Assembly (NCBI GenBank): GCA_027073875.1
Contig: JALTEO010000197.1
Coordinates: 1 to 8,283 of the forward strand
Reading direction: 5' to 3'
Source of the DNA: Bacteroidales bacterium
GTDB lineage: Bacteria; Bacteroidota; Bacteroidia; Bacteroidales; JALTDM01
DNA: 8,283 bases
Below the pieces are notes generated by a model. The model did no database searches and was not told the origin of the DNA. It saw only the letters and a list, made by a program, of their open reading frames with translations. Both the position numbers and the translations under genes were made by a program. Shown here piece by piece: positions 1-5,561 of this stretch (positions are counted from its first letter, which is position 1; the number at the start of each line of letters is the position of its first letter).

Positions 1-873
1 GGCCTCTGTTTCTTTTTTTTTTTTTTTAACTTCCTCTGTTACGGCATCTTTTTCTTTTGCCGGTTCAATTCTTTCTCTCTTCTTAACTTCTGTCTTAGTC
101 CCTGCAGAAGTGGCAACCTTTTCTGTTTTTGCTGCTTTCTCTTTTGTTTTAGCCGCTTTTTCTTCTTTATTTTTTTGTTTTTCAATTTCTCGTTCTTGCA
201 AACCCTCTTTTATGGCAGCAACCATACTTTTTATAATAATGGAGATTGATTCCGTAGCATCATCATTTCCGGGAATCGGGAAGTCAATAATTGTTGGGTC
301 TGTATTGGTATCCACAATAGCAAATATTGGGATATTCAACCGGCGAGCTTCATGAACGGCAATATGTTCTTTATTGATATCGACAACAAAAAGTGCTGAC
401 GGCAAGCGATTTAAATCGGAAATACTACCAAGGTTTTTTTCTAATTTGGAACGCTGACGAACAATTTGCAACCGTTCTCTTTTTGACATATTTTTAAAAA
501 CCGGTCCCTGCATCATTTGGTCAATGGCATTCATTTTCTTAACTGCCTTTCTGATTGTTGGGAAGTTCGTTAACATTCCACCCGGCCACCGCTCGGTAAC
601 ATACGGCATATTCACTTCTTTAACCGCTTCTGCAACTAATTCTTTAGCTTGCTTTTTAGTTGCAACAAACATAATTTTTCTGCCTGACATTGCAATTTTT
701 TTAATTGCTTTTTCGGCTTCTTCCAGTTTTTTTAGTGTTTTATTCAGATCAATAATGTGAATACTGTTACGCTCCATAAAAATATAGGGAGCCATTTTAG
801 GATTCCATTTTCTCTTTAGGTGACCGAAATGCACACCTGCATCCAATAATTCTTTAAAAGTTAATTTTGACAT
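1..873 (-). CDS. rpsB: 30S ribosomal protein S2, 3' end cut by the window edge
   Basis: S2 is a small-subunit ribosomal protein. The frame opens at ATG 871-873 with an S2 N-terminus (MSKLTFKELLDAGVHFGH, then KRKWNPKM and IHIIDLNKT). It stays open for 291 codons to base 1 without a stop. The conserved body continues to the diagnostic TDPTIIDFPIPGNDDA segment (near residues 191-206) and a last helix ending near residue 230. Residues from about 229 to at least 291 form an extra tail rich in Lys, Ala and Glu, with KKKKK at 283-287 encoded by fifteen consecutive A (13-27, read on the minus strand). Bacterial S2 is usually about 230-270 residues, so the tail is long. The start has no Shine-Dalgarno but an A-rich lead (AAAACACAAAAA). 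No -7 element lies in the 106-bp spacer to rpsI, so it is probably transcribed with rplM-rpsI. Confidence 0.97.
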   Translation of the reverse strand, partial: MSKLTFKELLDAGVHFGHLKRKWNPKMAPYIFMERNSIHIIDLNKTLKKLEEAEKAIKKIAMSGRKIMFVATKKQAKELVAEAVKEVNMPYVTERWPGGMLTNFPTIRKAVKKMNAIDQMMQGPVFKNMSKRERLQIVRQRSKLEKNLGSISDLNRLPSALFVVDINKEHIAVHEARRLNIPIFAIVDTNTDPTIIDFPIPGNDDATESISIIIKSMVAAIKEGLQEREIEKQKNKEEKAAKTKEKAAKTEKVATSAGTKTEVKKRERIEPAKEKDAVTEEVKKKKKETEA

Positions 874-908
874 TTTTTGTGTTTTAGTTTACATTCTTAT
901 ATTATTTC

Positions 909-954
909 AATTGCTCAGTAGTCCGAACGGAGTCTCAGCAATTTAGATACTAAA
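909..954 (-). promoter_or_regulatory. Two hairpins in the rpsI-rpsB spacer, possible S2 leader
   Basis: In minus-strand order there is first a small hairpin TTTAG-TAT-CTAAA (942-954). It overlaps by two bases an imperfect larger one with outer stem AATTGCT/AGCAATT (909-915 with 937-943) and an inner CCG/CGG tip (923-925 with 928-930). No T-run follows on the minus strand, so this is not an ordinary terminator. Ribosomal operons, including rpsB-tsf in gammaproteobacteria, are often autoregulated through such leaders. Whether S2 binds here is inference only. Confidence 0.3.
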
Positions 955-979
955 CTTGATTTGACAACAGAAAAACAGT

Positions 980-1366
980 TTAACGCTTGCTGAATTGGAA
1001 GCGTTTCCTTGCTTTTGGTTGCCCATATTTCTTCCGTTCAACCACACGGGGATCACGGGTAAGAAATCCTAATTTTTTCAGAACAGAGCGATTTTCTTCG
1101 TTTACTTTTATCAAAGCTCTTGATATACCTAATCGTAGTGCCTCTGCCTGTCCTTTAAATCCACCACCATGAAGTGTTGCTTTGACATCAATTTTCTTAG
1201 TAAGTTCTAATTCTTCTAATGGTTGTTTTACAATATATTGCAATATATCAATAGGAAAATATTCTTCTATTTTCTTTCCGTTAATAACAAAATTACCTTT
1301 TCCTTCACTCAAATAAACGCGAGCAACAGATGATTTTCTTCTGCCTGTGGCATTAAAAATTTCCAT
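980..1366 (-). CDS. rpsI: 30S ribosomal protein S9
   Basis: S9 sits in the small-subunit head, and its C-terminal tail reaches the P-site tRNA. The 128-residue product has the normal bacterial length. It starts MEIFNATGRRKSSVARVYL, has the central GGGFKGQAEALRLGISRAL motif region (residues about 67-85), and ends in the conserved basic tail (RKKYGQPKARKRFQFSKR) with the invariant Lys-Arg terminus. The ATG lies one base after the L13 stop (TAATATG), so translation is probably coupled to rplM. The rplM-rpsI pair is conserved across bacteria, and rpsB downstream is the common Bacteroidota layout. Confidence 0.98.
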   Translation of the reverse strand: MEIFNATGRRKSSVARVYLSEGKGNFVINGKKIEEYFPIDILQYIVKQPLEELELTKKIDVKATLHGGGFKGQAEALRLGISRALIKVNEENRSVLKKLGFLTRDPRVVERKKYGQPKARKRFQFSKR

Positions 1367-1367
1367 A

Positions 1368-1826
1368 TTATAATTTTATTTTATTTAAATCAATTGTGGT
1401 TGGCTTTTGGGCAGCATGTTTATGTTCGCTACCGGCATATACATAAAGGTTTTTTAGAATAACTCTACCCAAACGATTTTTGGGTAACATACCTCTTACG
1501 GCATATTCTACAACGCGGGTTGGATGTTCTTTCAACATTCGTAAATAAGGAGTTTGTCTCATTCCTCCCGGATAACCGGTATGGCGAATATAGGTTTTTG
1601 CTTGTTCTTTATTGCCGGTTAATTTAATTTTTTCGGCGTTGATAACAATCACATTGTCGCCGGTATCAACATGAGGCGTAAATGATGGTTTATTTTTACC
1701 ACGCAAAATTTTAGCAACATTTGAAGCTAATCGTCCTAGCGTTTGCCCTTCTGCATCAATAAGAACCCAGTTCTTTTCAACAGTTTGCTTGTTAGCTGAT
1801 ACGGTTTTGTAACTTAATGTATTCAC
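1368..1826 (-). CDS. rplM: 50S ribosomal protein L13, GTG start
   Basis: L13 is an early-assembly large-subunit protein. I place the start at GTG 1824-1826, giving 152 residues that begin VNTLSYKTVSANK (translated with initiator Met), as Bacteroidota L13 proteins do. The frame is open further up to a TTG at 1887-1889, which would add 21 residues. Those residues have no place in the L13 fold, and their DNA contains a complete promoter (1861-1890), so the longer form would start upstream of its own transcript. Conserved segments visible are WVLIDAEGQTLGRLAS, KPSFTPHVDTGDNVIVINA, RHTGYPGGMR and the AVRGMLPKNRLGR signature. Leader bases just before GTG are A-rich with no Shine-Dalgarno. It is the first gene of rplM-rpsI-rpsB. 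Confidence 0.95.
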   Translation of the reverse strand: MNTLSYKTVSANKQTVEKNWVLIDAEGQTLGRLASNVAKILRGKNKPSFTPHVDTGDNVIVINAEKIKLTGNKEQAKTYIRHTGYPGGMRQTPYLRMLKEHPTRVVEYAVRGMLPKNRLGRVILKNLYVYAGSEHKHAAQKPTTIDLNKIKL

Positions 1827-1860
1827 TGTTATATTGTTTTCGTTTTCTAAAAATGGACTG

Positions 1861-1890
1861 CAAAAGTAACCATTTTTCTTTATTGCCAAA
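1861..1890 (-). promoter_or_regulatory. Bacteroidota-type promoter of rplM-rpsI-rpsB
   Basis: Read on the minus strand, TTTG (1887-1890) and TACTTTTG (1861-1868) match the Bacteroidota -33 and TAnnTTTG -7 elements exactly, with an 18-bp spacer. An A/T-rich block just upstream (about 1891-1912, spanning the gldH stop) could act as an UP-like element. Transcription should begin near 1855, leaving a leader of roughly 30 nt before the GTG at 1826. This is the best-formed promoter in the window. Confidence 0.82.
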
Positions 1891-1907
1891 TAAAAAATTT
1901 ATTTTTT

Positions 1908-2378
1908 TTATTTTTTAGGTGTCTCAACAGTGATTCCAATGGCGTGAATTCCTTTAAGAGAGTTGTTCCGCATAGCTTGTTCAATTTGAAATTTATAGGT
2001 CCCTGCATAAGGAAAAAGTATTTTTCTCCGGTACATTAATTTTTGGTTATAATAATCATCATTCCGCTTCCCATACCATTTACCTTTCGCATCGGCAAGA
2101 AAACAATCAATGGTATCGACTCTAACAACACCCCGTGGGAAATTGATAGTCACAAACATATATAAGTTCCGGTAACTATACAAATTAGAATTGGATAATG
2201 TCATAAAAATATTATACGGATGTGTGGTGTCGGATATTGAACACTCAAATTCACAAATGCTGTCAGTTTGCCATATATTATCTGCAAAAACTTTTTCTTC
2301 TTGGAAAATTGTTTTTGCCCTATTGCAGGCAAAAAAAATTACCAAACTTAAAAAGAAAAATAGTATCGTTTTTCCCAT
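1908..2378 (-). CDS. gldH: Gliding-motility-type lipoprotein GldH
   Basis: GldH is a cell-envelope lipoprotein required for gliding in Flavobacterium johnsoniae. It is also present in many non-gliding Bacteroidota, where its job is unclear. The 156-residue product starts with a lipoprotein signal: basic residue, hydrophobic stretch 5-17, then Cys18 in the lipobox-like FFAC. This lacks the usual Leu at -3, so lipidation is probable rather than certain. Family marks visible are YNIFMTLSNSNLYSYRNLYMFV (with the NLY core), the DTIDCFLADAKGKWYGK segment, FPYAGTYKF, and the IEQAMR...L.GI.A.GI end. Length fits the family. It lies downstream of ricT, an arrangement common in Bacteroidota, but is separated from it by a repeat-filled 243-bp spacer in which I find no TAnnTTTG element. 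The gene ends right at the A/T block feeding the rplM promoter. Confidence 0.9.
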   Translation of the reverse strand: MGKTILFFFLSLVIFFACNRAKTIFQEEKVFADNIWQTDSICEFECSISDTTHPYNIFMTLSNSNLYSYRNLYMFVTINFPRGVVRVDTIDCFLADAKGKWYGKRNDDYYNQKLMYRRKILFPYAGTYKFQIEQAMRNNSLKGIHAIGITVETPKK

Positions 2379-2397
2379 CTGTTTATTTTTTTAGTTT

Positions 2398-2440
2398 AAA
2401 GTTTGTAAAGTTGAAAGTTCATAAAGTTTTTAAAGTAGTG
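2398..2440. repeat. Short tandem array of AAAGTT-type units
   Basis: On the plus strand five successive units begin with AAAGT: AAAGTTTGT, AAAGTTG, AAAGTTCAT, AAAGTTTTT, AAAGTAGTG. Four are 9 bp and one is 7 bp. The array is next to the gldH start and would fall in the gldH 5' untranslated region if that gene is transcribed from ricT. Confidence 0.6.
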
Positions 2441-2442
2441 CT

Positions 2443-2469
2443 GTCATGCTGAACGAAGTGAAGCATCTT
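2443..2469. repeat. Interspersed-repeat-like palindrome GTCATGCTGAACGAAGTGAA...
   Basis: The 27-bp stretch (GTCATGCTGAACG, then AAGTGAAGCATCTT) closely resembles a short palindromic intergenic repeat (GTCATKCTGARCGAAG type) that I recall from many Bacteroidota and other genomes. Arms ATGCT and AGCAT flank its centre. Only one copy is in this window, so its dispersed nature rests on recall, not on the sequence. Confidence 0.5.
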
Positions 2470-2496
2470 GATAGTTCGTAGTTTGAGTAAAGTTTT

Positions 2497-2536
2497 CATT
2501 ATTCCATTATCCCATTAGCACATTATCGCATTTTCA
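2497..2536. repeat. Degenerate 8-bp tandem repeat, five units
   Basis: Read on the plus strand in strict 8-base steps: CATTATTC, CATTATCC, CATTAGCA, CATTATCG, CATTTTCA. All five keep CATT at the same phase, four keep CATTA, and the last three bases vary. The period is exact over 40 bp with no indel. Confidence 0.7.
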
Positions 2537-2542
2537 TTCGTG

Positions 2543-2582
2543 CCAAAGGCATCCTCCCGAAGGGATCCCGTTGGGGCTTTGG
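2543..2582. repeat. Nested hairpin-forming intergenic element
   Basis: The outer arms CCAAAG (2543-2548) and CTTTGG (2577-2582) are inverted repeats. Inside lies a second hairpin TCCC-GAA-GGGA (2555-2565). The GC-rich content (GGCATCCTCCCG, GATCCCGTTGGGG) stands out from the AT-rich flanks. It lies 39 bp beyond the ricT stop on the minus strand but lacks a following T-run. I read it as a small palindromic repeat rather than a terminator. Confidence 0.5.
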
Positions 2583-2621
2583 GATAATTCCTAATTCATA
2601 ATTAAAATAATCATGGATGTT

Positions 2622-3755
2622 TCATCGACGATCGTTTCTATTTTTATTTTTCTTGTAAGAGAATCGTTTCCGTTTTTTATTTTTTTTGTCGAAACGGGTT
2701 AAATCTTGGTCAAGAACAGTTGTAAAATCGGGTGACTCATCAGTTGTTTTGACACTAAAATCTTCCAATTGTTCTACTTTCTTCCCCTCCTTATTAATTG
2801 CCATAATCTTTATGACATCTTCCATTGGAATAGGTATTAACACATAGCTGTCCTCATACACATACCATAATATTTTTTTGAACACATCTGCTTTTTGGAA
2901 AAAAGCTCTGCCTTTTTCCGTTTCCAACGGTTTATTTGTTTTAGGTAATTGTTTTCGTGCATCTTCGTAAACGGCTACTTCGTGGTTCAAGCAACATTTC
3001 AATTTGCCACACATACCCGTTAATTTCTGCATATTAAGTGATAAGTCTTGAGCTCGTGCCGCCTGAGTATTTACAGAGGTAAATGTGTGCATAAATGTAC
3101 TGCAACACAATTCTCTGCCACAAGGACCTATTCCCCCGACAAGCCCGGCTTCTTGACGCGAACCAATTTGTCGCATCTCGATACGAATTTTAAATCTGTC
3201 GGCTAAGACTTTAATTAATTCCCTAAAGTCAACCCGCTCATCAGCAATATAATAGAAAGTTGCTTTTGTGTTGTCTCCCTGATATTCTACATCCGCCAAT
3301 TTCATTCTCAGTCCTAAATCACGAATAATCCTTCGCGAAGTAATCAAAGTCTCTTTCTCTTTTTGCATGGCATCTTTCCACTTTGCTAAATCAGAATCGG
3401 TAGCATAACGATAGACCTTTTTTAAGGGATCTTTATGGTAATCAATGCCTTTCTTCTGCATATTGGAGTAAACCAACGGACCTGTTAGTGAAACAATGCC
3501 GATATCATGACCTTTTTGCGATTCCACAGCTACTACAGTTCCTGCATCAAGGCGTAATTTCGCCTGATTCTCATAATATCCTTTCCGGTTATTCTTAAAC
3601 CGTATTTCAACTATTTTAGACTCATTTTTTAGCTTCGGAACATCCTCTAACCAATCAAAAACATTCAGCTTATTTTGGTTAGTAGGATGACAGTGAATAG
3701 GGTTTTCCGGTATTTTAGGACAACCCCGTTCGTATATTAATTTATGGTAATCCAT
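2622..3755 (-). CDS. ricT: RicT/YaaT family PSP1-domain Fe-S protein
   Basis: In Bacillus subtilis, RicT (YaaT) acts with RicA and RicF in a complex that carries [4Fe-4S] clusters and tunes RNase Y. Its partners in Bacteroidota are unknown to me, and no ricA or ricF is nearby. The 377-residue product contains the PSP1 core: GTVVAVESQKGHDIGIV (72-88), the YIADERVDFRELIKVL segment (169-184), and the double cysteine signature CGRELCC (Cys212, 217, 218) and CGKLKCC (Cys249, 254, 255). Two more Cys (12, 22) precede the Bacteroidota-type KLNVFDWLEDVP motif (29-40). The C-terminus (about 357-377) is a strongly basic, probably disordered tail. ATG 3753-3755 sits about 20 bp behind a -7 element. gldH follows after a repeat-rich spacer. 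Confidence 0.93.
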   Translation of the reverse strand: MDYHKLIYERGCPKIPENPIHCHPTNQNKLNVFDWLEDVPKLKNESKIVEIRFKNNRKGYYENQAKLRLDAGTVVAVESQKGHDIGIVSLTGPLVYSNMQKKGIDYHKDPLKKVYRYATDSDLAKWKDAMQKEKETLITSRRIIRDLGLRMKLADVEYQGDNTKATFYYIADERVDFRELIKVLADRFKIRIEMRQIGSRQEAGLVGGIGPCGRELCCSTFMHTFTSVNTQAARAQDLSLNMQKLTGMCGKLKCCLNHEVAVYEDARKQLPKTNKPLETEKGRAFFQKADVFKKILWYVYEDSYVLIPIPMEDVIKIMAINKEGKKVEQLEDFSVKTTDESPDFTTVLDQDLTRFDKKNKKRKRFSYKKNKNRNDRR

Positions 3756-3775
3756 ATATCTTCAAAATTGAATGA

Positions 3776-3783
3776 CAAAGATA
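3776..3783 (-). promoter_or_regulatory. -7 promoter element upstream of ricT
   Basis: TATCTTTG on the minus strand matches TAnnTTTG exactly and lies 20 bp before the ricT ATG, predicting a leader of about 15 nt. No good TTTG is seen 17-21 bp further upstream. The -33 half is weak or absent, so confidence is moderate. Confidence 0.55.
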
Positions 3784-3859
3784 ACACAAAAAAAACAATT
3801 TGCGGTTTTTAAATTTTGGGTTTTGGAATAAATTTAATTACTGAAGTTCCTTGGAGCAG

Positions 3860-3879
3860 ATATCCGCTTTTGCGGGTAT
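3860..3879 (+). other. Orphan hairpin in the sufT-ricT spacer
   Basis: ATATCCGC (3860-3867), loop TTTT, GCGGGTAT (3872-3879) form an 8-bp stem with one T-G pair. It pairs fully only as plus-strand RNA; as minus-strand RNA the wobble becomes an A-C mismatch. A run of eight T (3888-3895) follows on the plus strand after 8 bases, too far for a standard terminator. No plus-strand gene needs one. The rest of the 176-bp non-promoter spacer shows nothing else. Confidence 0.3.
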
Positions 3880-3937
3880 GTATTGTCTTTTTTTTATTTA
3901 AGATACTATGATTGTTCCGGCAATAAAGAAACAAATT

Positions 3938-4261
3938 TTACAAATAGCCCAACTCCAGTTTGGCTTCGTCAGACATCATATCGGTGGTCCACGGCGGGTC
4001 AAATGTTAAATTAATGTCCACAGCTTTGACATCCTGAATGCCGAGAATACTTTCGTAAATCCCACCTATCAATTCATCTACCATCGGGCAATTGGGTGCT
4101 GTTAGTGTCATAATTATTTTGACATTAAATTCTTTATCTACCTCAATTTCGTATATCAATCCAAGGTCATACACATTCACCGGAATTTCCGGATCATAAG
4201 TATTTTTCAATATATGGATAACCTGTTTTTCAATATTGTATTTCTTGTCGTTTTCGGTCAT
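3938..4261 (-). CDS. sufT: SufT-like DUF59/MIP18 Fe-S assembly protein
   Basis: DUF59 (MIP18) proteins assist maturation or transfer of Fe-S clusters. The SUF-linked branch is called SufT, and PaaD is a relative. The 107-residue product is essentially a single domain: DPEIPVNVYDLGLIYEIEV (23-41), the TAPNCPM motif with the likely functional Cys58 (54-60), and a C-terminal FDPPWTTDMMSDEAKLELG (87-105), which is typical of SUF-associated members. It begins five bases after the sufE stop, so the two are surely one transcript. The core genes sufB, sufC, sufD and sufS are not in this window. PaaD-like phenylacetate functions are unlikely because no paa genes are near and sufE is the partner. Confidence 0.9.
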   Translation of the reverse strand: MTENDKKYNIEKQVIHILKNTYDPEIPVNVYDLGLIYEIEVDKEFNVKIIMTLTAPNCPMVDELIGGIYESILGIQDVKAVDINLTFDPPWTTDMMSDEAKLELGYL

Positions 4262-4266
4262 AGCAT

Positions 4267-4686
4267 TTATTTTTTTTGATGTGTTTTGGCATATTGATAA
4301 AACTTATCAATCATTCCTTTTAAGCCATTCGCACGATTCATGGAAAGATGCTCGCTCAACCCGATTTTATCAATAAAATCCAATTTTGTATTCAAGATTT
4401 CGGCCGGTGTACGATTATTAAATATTTGCCACAACATTGCGACTATTCCTTTTGACATAAAAGCATCGCTGTCAGCAGAAAACACAATTTTATCACCTTT
4501 CATTTCAGGATATATCCAAACTTGTGATTGGCATCCGGGAACAAGATTGTCTTCCGTTTTTAAGGCATCATCCATTGGCGGAAGGTCTTTCCCCAATTCA
4601 ATAATGTAGTCATATTTATCCATCCAATCGTCAATAGCGGAAAAGTCCTCAATAATTTCTTGTTGTATCGTTTCTATAGATTTCAT
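4267..4686 (-). CDS. sufE: SufE cysteine-desulfurase sulfur acceptor
   Basis: SufE accepts persulfide sulfur from the desulfurase SufS and passes it to the SufBCD scaffold in the cytoplasm. The 139-residue product has normal family length. The catalytic Cys52 lies in LVPGCQSQVWIY (48-59), and the C-terminal signature is LSEHLSMNRANGLKGMI. The N-terminus has the usual YDYIIELGKDLPP helix region that contacts SufS. ATG 4684-4686 is the only start that keeps this N-terminus intact. sufT follows by five bases. A -7 candidate lies about 60 bp upstream. Confidence 0.96.
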   Translation of the reverse strand: MKSIETIQQEIIEDFSAIDDWMDKYDYIIELGKDLPPMDDALKTEDNLVPGCQSQVWIYPEMKGDKIVFSADSDAFMSKGIVAMLWQIFNNRTPAEILNTKLDFIDKIGLSEHLSMNRANGLKGMIDKFYQYAKTHQKK

Positions 4687-4747
4687 GAGTGTTGATTAAA
4701 AATTTACAAAGTTGAATTTCGGGGAAAATTATTTTCTTATAAAAAAA

Positions 4748-4755
4748 CAAAAATA
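4748..4755 (-). promoter_or_regulatory. Candidate -7 element for sufE-sufT
   Basis: TATTTTTG on the minus strand fits TAnnTTTG, 62 bp before the sufE ATG, in the 126-bp spacer after the DUF4412-like gene. The surroundings are very A/T-rich and no -33 TTTG is visible at proper distance, so a chance match is quite possible. A near match, CAACTTTG (4703-4710), is the alternative. Confidence 0.3.
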
Positions 4756-4812
4756 AAGTAGATTTGTTTTCGATGATTCATTTATTATATTGAATTTACA
4801 GGTTAATACTTT

Positions 4813-5472
4813 TTAATGATTGTAATTAGTGTAATCTGAAGGAATAATAAAGATATCATCATCAAGAGGTTGGTAGTTTATCTCAACGACAGCAAGTTTC
4901 ATTCTGAAATCACGAACAACACTTCGTTCTGTTGACAAAAACGGAAAAACACCGTTGCTTTTAGAAATCTGCAGAAAATATTCAGCATGTTTTTCTACAC
5001 GATTCCAAAGTGTTAGTAGTGGAATAAAAAAATCATAATTATATTTGTTGTTTACCCAGTAAGCAACTTCGGCATTTTCTTTTTTGTTTTTAACCCGCCA
5101 TTGATAGCATTTTTTACCTAAAATATCTTTGTGGTTTCTTGATTTAATGATGCGGAATTCTTCTTTTGGAAGAGGCACATACGGTTTATTTTGTAAAACA
5201 ATATATGTTCGGAAACTTGGCTTTACGGCGGTAATTGTTTTTTTTGAAAGGTCAAATAATAAATATTCCTGCATTTCTTCCTTACTAATACAAGGGTCAT
5301 AAGAGATAAATTTTACCTTATCGCCTTTAACGAGGTATGAGAAATAGGTTGTATCAGTTTCTGTTATTCTGACAAATTTAATTTTGCCTTCAAATTTGGG
5401 TCTGTGTCTTTTTTGTCCAAAACTTTGAAAGCCAATGAAAAATAAAATTATTAATAGAGAATATTTCTTCAT
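4813..5472 (-). CDS. Secreted DUF4412-like protein of unknown function
   Basis: I do not recognise a function. The 219-residue product has a clear Sec signal peptide (MKKYSLLIILFFIGFQSFGQ, cleaved near residue 20), with no lipobox Cys and no later membrane segment, so it should be periplasmic or exported. The mature part reads as beta-rich. It opens with FEGKIKFVR (28-36) followed by a YFSYLVKGDKVKF strand pair (43-55), includes an ILGKKCYQWRV segment near 117-127, and closes with the DDDIFIIPSDY type of ending. That pattern (F.G.I...., ..KGDKV.., C-terminal lF.IP..Y) resembles DUF4412 and related Bacteroidota periplasmic proteins. It has two mature Cys (about residues 60 and 122), so a disulfide is possible. 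It sits 89 bp behind def and 126 bp before sufE, with no obvious promoter of its own. Confidence 0.75.
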   Translation of the reverse strand: MKKYSLLIILFFIGFQSFGQKRHRPKFEGKIKFVRITETDTTYFSYLVKGDKVKFISYDPCISKEEMQEYLLFDLSKKTITAVKPSFRTYIVLQNKPYVPLPKEEFRIIKSRNHKDILGKKCYQWRVKNKKENAEVAYWVNNKYNYDFFIPLLTLWNRVEKHAEYFLQISKSNGVFPFLSTERSVVRDFRMKLAVVEINYQPLDDDIFIIPSDYTNYNH

Positions 5473-5561
5473 TAGTTTTCTTGTTTACGGAAATTTATAG
5501 TATTTGTTTCAATTTTTACGCTAAAAAAAATTACTAATATTGTTAATGTTCTGATAATAAA

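Noticed and set aside
110..760. Two plus-strand open frames (110-355 and 524-760) encoding hydrophobic peptides
   Set aside because: They lie antisense to rpsB, whose minus-strand frame is conserved throughout; the Phe/Leu-rich translation is just the complement of Lys/Glu-rich codons.
1827..1889. A 21-residue N-terminal extension of L13 starting at TTG
   Set aside because: The DNA holds a full -33/-7 promoter, and family L13 proteins begin at the TLSYKTVSA segment.
2497..2536. CRISPR array
   Set aside because: Units are 8 bp with no spacers, and there are no cas genes.
2543..2582. Rho-independent terminator of ricT
   Set aside because: The hairpin has no T-run after it on the minus strand.
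4340..4609. Plus-strand open frame opposite sufE
   Set aside because: It is antisense to the catalytic region of sufE and has no recognisable family pattern.
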